DNA of 64,000 nt. It comes from Mugil cephalus (lineage: Eukaryota; Chordata; Actinopteri; Mugiliformes; Mugilidae). Each line of letters begins with the position of its first letter. Within the stretch, counting starts at the first letter, position 1. Shown here in pieces: positions 45,908 to 57,855 of the stretch. The notes beneath the pieces are model-generated. The model saw only the letters and a list, made by a program, of their open reading frames with translations. It was not told where the DNA came from and made no database searches. The stretch is taken from positions 25,904,672 to 25,968,671 of the forward strand of contig NC_061782.1 of the NCBI RefSeq assembly GCF_022458985.1, in the 5' to 3' direction. The position numbers were made by a program, and so were the translations under genes.

Positions 45908-46459
45908 CAGTGGGTTTACATGCACGTGAAAAAACCGAATTATTGCCTTAATCGGACTATAACAGGAGAACTTAAGTATATGTTAACACGTTACTCGTGT
46001 TAATTAATAAATCAGAATTGTCATTATCCGATTGAGACACCCAGATAATGCGATTGGAATCGGAGTTTTGCAAAAACGTCCAAGAAAGTCAGTCGCAGAA
46101 GAAGAGAAACGGAGCCGCTAGAACCGTCTGAGGGATAGCGCGGATCTTACCCGTACCATAAGTAGTGCGAACATTACGTATATGACTAAAAATGTGCTAT
46201 TATCCGTCTGGTTGTTGTTTGAAATGCCGGTCTGCCGCATGAACGACTCTTGTTTATTATATCACATAATAGGTCACCCGGAAATCGGGCCGTATAAACG
46301 TGTTATTATCCCGCTGAAAAGACACGTATCGCCACCTAGTGTGGAAGAGGAGAACAGTCATTCGATTTTCATGCGCTGCATGTAAACTGAGACAAGGACT
46401 GTAGTCAGAAAGTCTAATTTTGAGCATCGCTCGATTAAGCGCTGCATGTAAACGCACTG
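45908..46459. mobile_element. Non-autonomous hAT-like element
   Basis: The ends form an inverted repeat: CAGTGGGTTTACATGCACG at left and CTGCATGTAAACGCACTG at right. The interior has CGATTAAG/TTAATCGG motifs and no transposase. A clean 8 bp target duplication is not visible. A small piece of the same right end (CGATTAAGCTCTGCATGTAAACGCA) lies in rasgrp3 intron 3 near 15931-15955. Confidence 0.65.
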
Positions 46460-46861
46460 CTGGCTTCGTATTTGATACCGTTTATTTTAGATTTTAATCC
46501 TTTCGTTTAAGGGAGGGACTATCGAAGGGGAAATTGTTAAAGAGTTATTCGGCTTTTCTTGTGTTTTGTTTCAGGAATTAACTATTCACGTCCACATCGT
46601 TCAGACAAGATGTTAAGACAATATTAAACCGTGGACGGCTGGGTAGATCTCAAAATGTGTTGACAACAAAAGTAGGCACAAATCGTAGTCTGTATTTAAA
46701 ATATTTCTTGGGAATATATGTATGACATTTGAAAAAAAAAAAAAAATACCGTTTAATTAAATGTCCCTAAAAATTAGTACGGTGCGATAGTGATTTTAGT
46801 AAAGTTGGGCCAACATTAACCGTATGTTCTTTTTGAAGACGGCGCTTAATGGAGTACGGAC

Positions 46862-46889
46862 ACATCCGGTAAGATACAGCGCACGCGCA
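46862..46889 (+). promoter_or_regulatory. cox20: cox20 promoter: NRF-1 site and ETS-like site
   Basis: GCGCACGCGCA (46879-46889) matches the NRF-1 palindrome core with only the first flanking base off. ACATCCGG (46862-46869) resembles an ETS/NRF-2 site. Both lie 90-120 bp upstream of the cox20 ATG in a CpG-rich patch, an arrangement typical of nuclear genes for mitochondrial respiration. Confidence 0.6.
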
Positions 46890-46978
46890 GAGGCAGCGCG
46901 TTGCGTAAAGGTTCAGGTGATATTTTGTAAATTAAATTGGGTCTAAATTTTTCAGAACAAGTCAGACAAGGTGGGGCA

Positions 46979-47997
46979 ATGGCAGTGGAAGACGAAGAGA
47001 GTCAGAACAAGGTGAGAACTTTAAAAAAAAAAAGGTTAATGATCATGATCATGGTCATCGACCTGAGCGAAAATGTAACATTTAAAAATGACCAGGATGC
47101 GAAGACGAAATTCACAAGAGTCGCAGTGGTCAATGCAGCTTCAAAGTATTTAACCCTGACCAATTCGGCTTTGAAAATTTAGTAGGCTGCAGTATTCGCT
47201 ACTGTTATATAGACGGAAATGTTTAAAGTTTTTTTTTTAATTTGGTGTAGTCATTTCGTAACTTACGGCTCATGTTAAGTCTCACTGTGTTTATTATAAT
47301 CTTTTATCTGGTTGCTAGAGGGACAACAAACACAAATGTGTACAAAATCGACAAAACACGCACACAATTATAAAGAATGGAACCAAAAGTAATCTGATCC
47401 TGTTTTTGTCCTTCAGGGTTTTAAGCTTTTAGGAATCCTCGACGTCCAGAGCACTCCTTGTTCCAGAGAGGCTATCCTGCATGGAGCTGGAGGCTCACTA
47501 GCTGGTGGCCTGCTTTATTTTCTTGCTACGAGTAAGTCTTATTTCTGGACTTTGCAAGTTTTATGTGTCCATCTTCTTGTGGCCCATTGTGTGATAGTTT
47601 ATTGTCTGCCCTGTTGTCTGCAGGTCGGGTGAAAAGGTCTTTTGATGTGGGATTCGCTGGTTTTATGCTAACCACACTTGGGTCTTGGTATGCCTTCAAG
47701 TCCTTTTCTTCTTCGCCTTTCATATTTTGATCAGGACAAATGTTGGCATTTTTCAATAAACCTGCTATGAAAGAAAAACTTGTTTTCTGACCAATTTTCC
47801 CTCAACACTAGCATTTCTTACTATTGCTTCCCTTTCATGTCTCCATCTCCAGGTTTTATTGCAGGATGAACAATGCTAAACTACGTGTGCAGCAGAGGTT
47901 GATCCAGGAAGGCATAAAGAACAAGGTCGTGTATGAGGGAACTGTTTTAGACCCCACACATAAACCCAAAGCAGAAGCACCTTCAGGCCCTTCATGA
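46979..47997 (+). CDS. cox20: Cytochrome c oxidase assembly factor COX20
   Basis: Mitochondrial inner-membrane chaperone that stabilises the newly made COX2 subunit during complex IV assembly. Exons 46979-47011, 47417-47531, 47624-47687 and 47853-47997 join in frame to 118 residues, the length I recall for the human protein. Conserved landmarks are FKLLGILDVQSTPCSREAIL (residues about 13-32), a first hydrophobic segment about 33-48 (GGSLAGGLLYFLAT), the basic loop SRVKRSFDVG, a second segment about 58-73 (GFAGFMLTTLGSWF), and then YCRMNNAKLRVQQRLIQEGIK and YEGTVLDP. The first ATG in frame is used. The 3' UTR runs to an AATAAA at 48505-48510. All splice sites are GT-AG. No sign of decay. Confidence 0.95.
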
Positions 47998-48504
47998 TCA
48001 CCAGCACCAAAACTCATCTTCCTTCTCAGTAAGGATTTGGAGAACATGATATTAGATATTATTATTAGCTAAAGATTATTTAAAAGTGATGTTTTTTGAT
48101 GTTGTTTTAGTTTTGTTCAGCAGCAGAACAATGGAGTCTATAAAAAGCCTGCTTTATGAGCAGTTTGTTTTGGAAACATCAAGCCCTGAGCACTCAAGTC
48201 AAGCTCCACCTGAAACATTTCCAATGTTTTTTGACTGCTGCTCTCAGCGGGTATCTGAATCCTAAAACAAAATCTCTGGAATTTTCTTTATTTTAAATGT
48301 TCCATCCAAATATTGATAGTATAAATTCGGTCAAACCCTGTCATGCCTAAATTGAGTCTGTTCTACTGCCTAAAAGTTTATTCAACTTCTAAATAATGTT
48401 AGACAGTTACCAGTGTGTTGATCTCAGTCTGTAATGTTCCCCTGAATCTGAACTGTTTGTCATACTGAACTGGCGTATGACATGTTTCTGTTTTTAAAGA
48501 CTGT

Positions 48505-48510
48505 AATAAA
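48505..48510 (+). terminator. cox20: cox20 polyadenylation signal AATAAA
   Basis: AATAAA about 510 bases past the stop codon, followed by a GT-rich stretch (GACGTCTGTT). Confidence 0.65.
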
Positions 48511-48539
48511 GACGTCTGTTAAAAGGCAAATCTTCTCAC

Positions 48540-49290
48540 AATCATCAAACTTGTGCTTAAGTTCTATGATGAAGGGTGAAAAAGTAATTAAGTACAGGGA
48601 TAATCACTGTGATTCAGCATTGAATCAGCCCTTCAATTCACTTGTAAACACAACAAATTGATCAATAATTGTGAAAAATTAAATGTGTGCTAAAATAAAT
48701 GGAGAAAATCTAATTTAATGATTTTATAAATGGGATGAGCAAGTTTAATAATGCTTTTTGATTTGTTATTTTGCAAATGCAAAACTCATCAGTTATTCAA
48801 AGCAAAGCTCAGCAAGATGAACTGAAATCAATGAAAGTCACTGAATCCACACAGACTCCTTGTAAGACAAAATAACTTGCATCATAATTTATGTAATCAT
48901 TTTAAATATGCATCTGTTTGATTGTGATAGTGCACACATTCCTTTTGCTGCTAAACTTACAGTAATTTAGCTTTTCTGCTGTTTGGTTAGTTGATAAACT
49001 TTGTTATATTTGAACTCATATCACTAGAAGATCCAACGGCTAGATGAATGACTAAGTTCAAAATATTTCAGACTTGGTGTGCTGTTGTACCACCAGTTGG
49101 CCAGCTGGTGTCACTCCATCCATACTGTGAATATTTCCTGCTTGAATAGTCCCACCACTCCTGCAAGCTCTGTTATAACTGAAATAATTCCCACATTAAA
49201 TCAAGACATAAAACCAGTTCAATCTGGTATAAAGTGGCTTGTACACATTTTATGGTTATTTGACAGTAATTTTTCTGTCTCTTGTCCTAT
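48540..49290. other. Nothing identified
   Basis: AT-rich intergenic DNA downstream of cox20; no exon, RNA gene or repeat boundary seen. Confidence 0.4.
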
Positions 49291-49293
49291 AAG

Positions 49294-49660
49294 ACAGTGG
49301 TCCCCAACCCCAGGTCAATTGGTACCGGGCCACACAGAAAGAATACATAACTTACATTTTGTAATATACTGTATACCATTCTATTTTCTCTTACCTGCAC
49401 CCTATTGTAAATTTATATATATTTTTTTATATACTGTCTATTTCCGTGTTTTTTTGTAAGATGTGCCTTTACTCATCCCACAATGGGGAAATTCTTGCTG
49501 TTAACAGCAGCAAGACAGACAGTGCACAGTGCATATATCGATGGACTAAAGCAGAGGTCCCCAACCTTTTTTGCACCACAGACTGGTTTAATGTCAGACA
49601 ATAGTTTCACGGACAGGCCTTTGAAGTGTGGTGGATAAATACAACAAAATAAAGTGTTGT
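49294..49660 (+). mobile_element. Two hAT-type terminal fragments
   Basis: CAGTGGTCCCCAACCCCAGGTCAATTGGTACCGGGCC (from about 49295) and CAGAGGTCCCCAACCTTTTTTGCACC (from about 49551) are both left-end-like hAT termini in the same orientation. They therefore represent two truncated insertions rather than one element. Confidence 0.55.
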
Positions 49661-49689
49661 TTCAAATATCTTTATTGTAAAGCAGACAG

Positions 49690-49870
49690 TATATCAAAAA
49701 TACATACATCTTTGATTTATGCAATGCTTCATTATTTTGTAATACAAGTAACAAAGGAGTCCTACAAATTAGTAAATAAATGAAAAAAAAAAAAAATGGG
49801 AGAAAAAATAGAAAAATATACAAAAACAAGTAAAAAAAAAAAAAAAACATTGATTCAAATAAAATAAAAT
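49690..49870. repeat. A-rich simple sequence
   Basis: Poly-A-rich tract between 49782 and 49865 with AAAAAT and AAAT runs. Open frames across it are artefacts. Confidence 0.6.
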
Positions 49871-50021
49871 AAATAAATAATAACTCCCTCCCTGACCCAC
49901 CCCATCCCGCCCACCCAGTACTACTCAGGTTGTCCTACATCCTGTTTCAAGAAAGAGATAATTTGTTGCCACATCCTTTTGAAGTCTTCCAACCTACGAC
50001 TAAGAGAATATCGAATCCTTT

Positions 50022-50310
50022 TAGGGGTGGGCGATATGGCAAAAATATCAGGATTTTTTAAAAATAAAATCACGATTTCGATTTTATCAAGATCTTAAAT
50101 TGAAAAATGAAAAACAGACAAGTTAGTCCAAAGAACCTTTCTTAATTGATTTATTTTAAGTAGTAGCAATTTTATTGAACATTAAAAAAAATATGTAAAA
50201 AGCTATATTACAACAAACAAAACGGTATTCAATTAACAAAGTGGGTATGCTTATAAATAGAAGTATATGTATCTTTTTGTAAATGGCGTTTTCTTAGCGA
50301 TCTCAACACA
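50022..50310. mobile_element. hAT-like non-autonomous fragment
   Basis: AGGGGTGGGCGATATGGC with AAAATATCA and ATCACGATTTCGATTTTATC is the characteristic left end of a common fish hAT family. The right end was not found. Confidence 0.55.
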
Positions 50311-50639
50311 CCTAATTATTGTTCAAGTTTGTTAATCCTCGGTTAATAGAAAATACTTATTTTATTACTCAAGTATGCTCAATGTCAGTTTTCAGAACAA
50401 ATGGGGAATAAAGGAGTTGGCAGTTAGTAGACTGACATGTCTGTGTGATCTTAAAAAGTGCCATAAAATAGATTTGTCCTTTTTCTGAAAATATGCTTTT
50501 ATTAGAAACAAGGCTAATATAACCAGTTTATACTGAAATGTATAGCCTGATGATTATATAGAAATTCAATTACTATAATGTATAGAGAAATCAAAAGAAA
50601 AACTTGAATTGAAGTTTGTCGTATATATGAATAATAGCA

Positions 50640-50830
50640 TTGTACGGCTGTGGCTCAGTAGAGTGGGTCGTTCACAAACCAGAGGGTTAGCGGCTTGATC
50701 TCCAGTAAGTGTCCTCGAGCAAGACACTTGACACCCGAGTTGCTCCCAGTGCTTGGTATGTGAATGTGTGTGAACTTGTGTGAACAAATGGGTAGATGTG
50801 TCACTGTGACTGTGCACTTTGAAGACCAAT
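50640..50830 (+). mobile_element. tRNA-derived SINE
   Basis: TACGGCTGTGGCTCAGTAGAGTGGG (A box) and GGGTTAGCGGCTTGATCTCC (B box) precede CAAGACACTTGACACCCGAGTTGCTCCCAGTGC. It is the same family as the copy at 28.6 kb. The tail is shortened. Confidence 0.7.
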
Positions 50831-50939
50831 ATGTAGAAATCACAAAATACAGAGTCAATAACCATACTGGATTATAAAGTCCAAATCCCCATAAAGTGGA
50901 ATACATTGTCTTCTAAGGAGGAATAGGATATTTATGAGC

Positions 50940-51840
50940 ACAGTCTCAGCCTAGGGTTACCCTAGTCCTACATAACTCAATAGTACAACAGGTGCTAAAA
51001 ACATTATTATTAATTATATAGTATATATTTGAAGGAATACTTCATAATAGGCTGACATCACATCATCAAAAAACAATAATAATGTGTTTGTGTTATATAA
51101 AAGGCAGAGATAATTTTAAATCGATCACATTACAACTCTTAGGTTAATGCAGATTTCATGTAATCTTCTTTGCCCAGTCTTGAGTACATCACAATTCAGT
51201 CAGTTGGCTTCACAGACATAAAAAGCCGGTTGTTGGGTTGCTTAAGCACCCCCATTCTTTTATTTGACAGTTTGCCGGATGTCAGCAGTGTTAACCAAAC
51301 CACAGGCCTTAGTTTCAACATTAACCACAGTTTAGTGTTTTTAAATGCTGAAGCCTGCAAGAATATCAGACAAGGAAAAATGTGGGTTCTCACATGAGCT
51401 GACCAGCCCTTGCACCAGTAACAGTAACAGTGTTCAAAATATGTCTTTGGAAATTCACAAGCTATGTTTCTAATGTAGCTGCTTTGGCTGCATCGAGTCT
51501 TTGATAATTGTAGTAACATAATTGAAATATGTTTGACACCCAAGAAACAGCATTAATGATGACGTCTGCACCAATAACTGTTCAAACAGTTAAAGAGATG
51601 TAAATTACTGGCTCAGAAGAGTTTCACTCTTGGCTGTCAGTAATTAAAAGTATCAGAGCTGCATAAAATTGCAGAAGATGTTGAGCTCTTAAACAAAGAG
51701 CATAGGTGTGATGTTTTTCCATTTAGGATAAAATATAGTCTAATATAATTAAATATGTCTGTTATCTTTAATAAATCAGTCTAAATGAATGCAAAATGTG
51801 TAAAAAAAAAAAAAAAATCTTACGTTTACTTAACATGTAG
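50940..51840. other. No gene; possible 3' UTR of the transporter-like gene
   Basis: AT-rich sequence downstream (on the - strand) of the choline-transporter-like exon. A - strand ATTAAA lies at 51768-51773. Small open frames at 51170-51543 show no family likeness. Confidence 0.4.
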
Positions 51841-51844
51841 ATTC

Positions 51845-52502
51845 TTACATTGGTTCATACACTTCTTTGTTCTCATTTTGCTCTTTTAAGATTGTGTCCT
51901 TGGTTTCAGATGTGACGCCACCTTGTGTTTTTGTTAAGCTCTGAGCTTTTACATTAAAAACGTCCCATTCCTCAGGAATCAGCCCTGTGTTGAAGAGCAC
52001 AGAAGCCAGGTAGGAGAACGACACGATGGCCACCACCGCAGACAGCATGCAGATGGTCCTGACTGGTGAACGTTGGATGTAGACACCATTTACCAGAGTG
52101 CATCCTGGGAAATGGATAACGGGTGGAATCCCCAGCTGCGGCTCCCCACACAGCACCCTCAGCAGGATGCCGACAGCACAGCCCAGAACAGCCCCAAAAC
52201 CGTTGGAGATGTCGAAGAACAGGACACAGACAAGCTGAGGTAGCATGAGGGTGTAGGTGAGATCCGAGCGAAGAATCCAGATCATCAGAACACTGTTGTC
52301 CAAGAAAGTGAGAGATGTACCGGCCAGGCCCATCACCACCACTGAGACCCTGATGACCCACTGGATCTCCTGCTCTGATGCCTGCCCAGAAAAAAACCAA
52401 AAACAGAATTGATCCATTTCAAAGCAGTGGCACATTCCCATCCCAATCCCATTTCCCCACGTTCAGAAGGAGACGGAGAACCGTAAGGAGTCAAGTTCCA
52501 GT
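51845..52502 (-). pseudogene. Choline-transporter-like (SLC5A7 family) 3' end, probably decayed
   Basis: The terminal exon (52381-51845, acceptor TTCTGGGCAG) encodes 178 residues, starting ASEQEIQWVIRVSVVVMGLAG and including SDLTYTLMLPQLVCVLFF and a C-terminal tail. It matches the last transmembrane helices of sodium-dependent choline transporters, nearer a fish-type paralog than CHT1 itself. Upstream, an acceptor at 52503 opens exon sequence (WNLTPYGSPSPSERGEM) that equals the loop before a conserved membrane segment. That segment and the rest of the exon, roughly 55 codons, are missing. Neither reading through nor splicing at GTGGGG (52460) restores the frame. No earlier exons are visible up to 63.7 kb. 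The intact last exon suggests recent decay. Confidence 0.65.
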
Positions 52503-53285
52503 CTGAAGGATAGGAAGAACAGTTTAATTAAAGCTTCATTAGCAAATAGTCACATATCTCAGTAACCAAGAAGAAGAACACACCAAGCATAAAATCTGCA
52601 CAGACGATGGCTAAAGCAGGCTTAAACACAGGCTTACACATCATATAATTGTATCAAGTTTTCTCACCAAACTAATTTACATAATACATAAACCTTGTGG
52701 GACACCAATAGGACTGTTACATACTGGGTTCTGTTCAAATTAAATTATGTGATCTTTATTAGAACTTAATGTTCAATAGTGTCATATGCCTTCTCGTTCT
52801 TCCTCTGAACATTTCTCTTTTATCTGGAGTGTCAGAAAGTTTTTGTTAGATTTGTAAAGCACAGTCGTGGACCTGTCAGAGTAAAGTTTGCATAATTTCT
52901 TATACGATTAATAATTTCATCTGTTTATCTAGAATAAATATTTTAGATATAGATGGGATGTTTGAATGACTCTGATCGTAATCTTAACTTATCACAGTGA
53001 TTATTTTGAGGATAAAATTATCTTAAAAGTCTTTTGAATGGCTCTTTGAAAGAATCGGATCCACAAGATCTGCATCCCTTCAAAGAGCCATAGATCCAAT
53101 CTCTATACTTTCGGTGAACACTCTTGTTTTTTCCAACACAGGCCCGTGAATTAATTACATTAAACCTTCTATTTTATTAATTTATTTTGGTCAGTGCATC
53201 ATGGTTGTTTTCTTAAAATTTTTGTAAAAAGTAAATTAATTAATTAATAAGTAATTAAGAGTAATTAAGAGTGATGGTTGATGAA
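52503..53285. other. Nothing identified
   Basis: AT-rich DNA where earlier exons of the transporter-like gene would be expected; none could be recognised. Confidence 0.4.
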
Positions 53286-53289
53286 CAAG

Positions 53290-53425
53290 GACAGCACAGT
53301 GGCTCCTCTCAGCGAGAAGGTCTGGGTTTAAGTCAGGCTTGGGCCTTTCTGGGTAGATTTTGTATGTTCTCCCTGTGTCTGCGTGGGTGTCCTCCCACCT
53401 AGGCCACCTAGGCATGAGTGTGAAC
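53290..53425 (+). mobile_element. SINE fragment
   Basis: GACAGCACAGTGGCTCC through AGAAGGTCTGGGTTTAAGTC (B-box-like) and TATGTTCTCCCTGTGTCTGCGTGGGTGTCCTCCCACC belong to the family at 14.3 and 20.7 kb. Confidence 0.6.
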
Positions 53426-53589
53426 GGTTTAGGTGGGGTAAGGGATGTACAGTTAATGTCATCTTCATGACGACTTATGCCTAGTGGTCACGTATACACA
53501 TGAGAAGGGACTTTGGGAAGCCAGCCAATTGCATGATAAACTCTGTCTTTATTAACACTATAAGAGATGAGCGTTTCTCTGTTGGACCT

Positions 53590-54190
53590 TTAAGATCCAT
53601 CGCCACTTCATTTGGTAAAGTGCCGTAGTGGTTTTCTATTGTAATTACAATATACTCAAATACTTTTAACCTTACAGTTGTGTGTGATTATTTATGTGTG
53701 CATAGTGCTATATCTTGTAGACAGCATCCACCACAAGGGCTATAGTGTTGGGTTGTTTTTCAGGAGCTGGGCTTGCCCTCTTAGTTCCAGTGAGCTCTCA
53801 ATGCTTCAGCATATTAAGAGATATGGGTCAATTCCATGCTCCCAACTTTGTGGGAACAATTGGGGGGTGAAGAAGTTTGGTGGGGAAGAACTTGACTGGC
53901 CTGCACAGAGTCCTGACCTTAACCCGATACCAACAGCTTTGGGATGAATTAGAGTGAAGACTTTGAGTCAGGCCTTCTTACCAACATGGGTGTCTGACCT
54001 CAGACACTGGTGTCTGACCGCTTCTGAAAGAATGGTCAAAAATTTCCATAAACATACCACTAAACCTTGTGGAAAACCTTCCCAGAAGAGACGAAGCCGT
54101 TAGCTGCATCATTTATTATGGAAATGGAAGACAAGGAAACCGGAGTCAAGTGCCTTTTCAGGTGGTCAGTTTACATAAAGTAGGTACCTA
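53590..54190 (+). mobile_element. Tc1-like transposon relic
   Basis: HHKGYSVGLFFRSWACPLSSSELSM... then EELDWPAQSPDLNPIPTALG (a broken form of DWPAQSPDLNPIEHLWDEL), and ENLPRRDEAV near the C-terminus. Frames shift several times and no terminal repeats are clear. Confidence 0.7.
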
Positions 54191-54214
54191 CTCATATAAT
54201 GTTTTGGGGGCAGA

Positions 54215-54348
54215 TCCATACACAATCAGGCATAACATTATGACCACCTTCCTAATATTGTGCAGGTCTCCCTTGTTCTTCCAACGCAGTTGGTGCTCAA
54301 CAGAGAATGGGCTTCTGAGGGTGTCCTGTGGTTTCTGGTAATAGAATA

Positions 54349-54401
<53 letters not shown>

Positions 54402-54670
54402 GTTATTATTATTATTTCAAAGTTAGTGCAGGCCAAGTTTTTTCAAAAGTGTTTGTGTCCGTGTCAGGCTGCATCCTGCTGGGGATGGCTGCTGCCATCA
54501 AGGAGTGTCATTGCTATGGGGTGGGGGTGTCTGGTCTAGTTCAGGTGGGTGGTACATGTCCAAGTAACAACATGAGGTCAATAGCAAAACAGTGAATTAT
54601 CAAAAGATAGTCAATGTTATTGACTTCTCCTGCCAGTGGTTTTAAGGTTGTGACTTATTAATATACATAC
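54215..54670. mobile_element. Deleted Tc1/mariner-type element with (ATT)n
   Basis: CATAACATTATGACCACCTTCCTAATATTGTGCAGGTC (left) and GTTATTGACTTCTCCTGCCAGTGGTTTTAAGGTTGTGAC (right) are the degenerate ends of a widespread fish Tc1-like family. The middle is replaced by an (ATT)n microsatellite at 54349-54415. Confidence 0.55.
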
Positions 54671-54699
54671 CCACTTTAATCAGCCAGAAAAGTCTGTGT

Positions 54700-55395
54700 G
54701 ATCATCTGCACTGAAGAAATTTCATCACATGTAATTATTGAAGAAGTTTATCCTGCTGTACCTTCTCCATCTGTTGTTACTTCACTCGACTCCACTCCAA
54801 TGTCTGCTGTCCTCCAATGTCTCTTCAATCTGAGCCTCAGCCTGAAGAGGGTACCGCATCTCTTGAAGACCTCCTGCCTTGTTCCCATTTCCAAGAAGTT
54901 GTTTCCATCTAGCCTCAGTGATTACTGTCCAGTGGCCTTTTCATCCCATGCGATGAAGTGCCGGAGAGGTTGGTGCTGGCCCTCCTCAGGCCACAGGTGA
55001 GACTGTACTTAGACCCACTACAGTTTGCCTACCAGCTGTGCCTTGGGGTGGATGAAATTGTCATCTATCTGCTGCAGCGTGCTCACTCACACCTGGATGG
55101 TGTTGAATTGAATGGTGGAGGAGGCCCAGTGAGAATCACATTCTTTGATTTCTCCGGTCCATTCAACACTATCCAACCTTTGTTGCGGGGTGAGAAGCTG
55201 CAGTCAGTGGGTGTTGGTGAATCCACGGTCTCCTGGATCACTGACTACAGACAGGCAGAGTTTGTGCATTTGGGCCATGTCCTGTCTGATGTGGTGGTAG
55301 CTCCATTCCTGTTCACCTTATACACCACTGAATTTCAGTACAACTCAGTTATCACACATACAGAAAGGAATCACCTGCTGCTACACACACAGTAC
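54700..55395 (+). mobile_element. CR1/L2-clade LINE reverse transcriptase fragment
   Basis: HLLKTSCLVPISKK, LSDYCPVAFSSHAMKC, then in another frame ERLVLALLRPQV, DPLQFAYQLCLGVDEIVIYLLQ, ITFFDFSGPFNTIQP and SWITDY. This is the same family and region as the - strand copy at 31.33-31.98 kb. One frameshift and a truncated end. Confidence 0.8.
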
Positions 55396-55619
55396 CAAGG
55401 GAAATTAAAAAAAAAAATAAAATAAAACAAGAAAAACAACAAAAAACAACAACATACAGCCAGCACTTAGTCAACATAGAGAAAATGAAGTGTGCAAATA
55501 TACATGTCACTGAAAAGATGTCCCAGAGTGTTCACACACAGATTGAGTCCAGGAGGCCTGAGCTGGAGGGTAACGGCAAAGTGTCAGTATGGATAACTTA
55601 CAGGGATATTAAAAAAAAG

Positions 55620-57855
55620 ACAAAAAAACAGTGCAGTGCATTCAAGTCCCAGTTTGTGGTCCGTCCTTCCTGATGTATTCTATGAAAGGGTCCCAGATCT
55701 TCTTGAATTTATCTAGGGAGTTAGTTTTTCTATGTTCCTCTTTACCAAAGTGTAAAGAGGAAACCATATCATTTAGCCACCTTTTGAAGCAGGGAGGAGA
55801 AGCTGACTTCCACTCTATTAGGATCACCCGTTTTGCAATGGCCATGCCAAACATGAGCGCTTGTTGGGGGAAGAGTCAAAGAACCACTGGAGCAGCCCAG
55901 AATCACTAAGAGACAGTCAGGAACCAGTTGTCTATTATAAACAGCACTGTACAAATTAAAAATGACAACCCAGAAAGCAGGTTGAAGCAGGACCAGAAGA
56001 GATGCCCAAGAGCTCCATCAGCTGATTTACATCTATCACAAGGAGACAGCGGGAAAAATTCTATTCAGTTTAGTTTTGGAACAGTGCAACCTGTGAATTA
56101 CTTCAAACTGAATGAGCTGAAGCTGAGCATTAATAGAACATAACTTTATCCTATTTAACCCTTTTTCCCATAATTCATCAGAGATTACTTCGCCGATGTC
56201 ATTCATCCATGCCTCTTTAATATGGAGAGAGGGGGTTGCCATAGAGAAGAGGTTAACAAGCCGAGTGATCAAATGCTTGGAGGTGCAAGATTTGATCATA
56301 ATATCATAGAAGACATGTTGTGTAGGGGTCGTATCTAAAAAAGGAAAAGGATAGCTTAACAAAATTCCTAATTTGTAAATAACGAAAGAACTGATTAGTA
56401 GGGAGTCTGAACTTTGCCTGGAGCTGAGCAAAAGAAGCAAAATGATTATCAATGTAAAAATCCTTGATAGTAGTTAAACCTTTATCAGACCAGTGCTTAA
56501 AGACAGCATCCATCAAACCTGACATATGGGAGCATGAATTGACATTTCTGGGAGGTTCAGAATTCCCTTGATTTGCTTTAAAATTTTAATTGAGTTGCAG
56601 AAAAAAAAAAAAAAAATTATTGCAAAGGGATTTAATTTTAATGTCAGGTTTTGAAAATAATATGGCTGATAAGGAGGCACCAGTAAGTGATACAGCATTA
56701 CAAAGTTAATCTCGCGCATCTAGGGCCGGACCCGTAGCCCTCTGCACCCTCAGCCGTGGACTGATTCCAGAAAACCCACGCTCTGCCGTTACAGAACCAG
56801 TAGTAGTGCCTAAAGACAAGGAGGCCTAGACCACCCTCCTCCATGGGCTTCTGCAAGTGGGCCTTTTAAATAAGGGGGGACTTGGAGGCCCAGACAAAGG
56901 GCATGATAATAGAGTCTAACATCTTGAAGAAAGAAGAGGTGAGGAAGATGGGCACATTCTGAAATAGATAAGTAAATTTAGGGAGCACAACCATTTTAAC
57001 GATGTTGACACGGCCAATCAATGAAAGGGGGAGAAGTTTCTATTTATCTATCATATTCTTGAGCTTATTGATCAGATCTGTATAATTAACTTTAAAAAGA
57101 AGTTTTGGATTCCTGGGAATGTTAATGTCAGCTCTGATGGCTATGGCCAGTAGCTCAAGAGCTAGTGCAAAAAGCATTGGAGAGAGGAGCAATCCTGCCT
57201 AGTGCCGCAGTCAAACGGGAATGGGGGAGATCTTTCATGATTGGTTATAACAGAAGATTGGGGACCAGCATAAAGCATCTTTAATATATTAATACATTTT
57301 GACCCAAAACCAAATTTGTCAAGAGCAGCAAACATATATCTCCACTCTACCTGGTCAAGAGCCTGCTGGGCATCTAGTGAGATCACAGCAGAATGGGGCA
57401 ATTTAGTCAAGTACATTAAATTTAGCAAGCACCTTGTGTTTGAAAAAGAAAATCTATTGGGGATGAAACCCGATTGATCGGGATGAATTAAAATGCCAAT
57501 ATGATTGTTTAACCGGTTGGTCAGGACTTTTGCAATAACTTTTTGCTCAGAGTTAAGCAGACTTAGGGGACGATACGATGAGACATTTGTTTCGTCTCTG
57601 TCCTTTTTTAAGAGGACACAGATATGGGAGTCGTAAAGGGTGTGAGGGAGGGTACCATTTATCACTGAGCAATTGACCATCCGAAGCAAAAGGGGAGCGA
57701 TAATGTCAATGTGTGTCTTAAAAAATTCTAGCCCAAATCCATCTGGACTGCATACTTTGCCGCTGGGAAAAGAACGACTAGCATTTCTGATCTCCTCCAG
57801 CGTAAAGTCAGAGTCCAATTCCATTCTTGCAGATTCAGAAAGGACTGGAATGTCT
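55620..57855 (-). mobile_element. L1/Tx1-like LINE relic
   Basis: A 220-codon frame (57824-57162, - strand) carries LEEIRNASRSFPSGKVCSPDGFGLEFFK, SSYRPLSLLNSEQKVIAKVLTNRLN, IHPDQSGFIPNR and AVISLDAQQALDQVEW (normally D-A-x-K-A-F-D), the front half of an L1-type reverse transcriptase. C-terminal pieces continue in other frames to about 55640. It is cut at its upstream end exactly where the CACTG element begins (57862). Confidence 0.85.

Noticed and set aside
52540..52650. Hydrophobic - strand frame (LAIVCADFMLGVFFFL) as an earlier transporter exon
   Set aside because: No convincing donor or acceptor in the needed phase and no remembered match to the segment that should precede WNLTPYG.
54260..54595. 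Tyr-repeat open frame
   Set aside because: It translates an (ATT)n microsatellite inside a decayed Tc1-type element.
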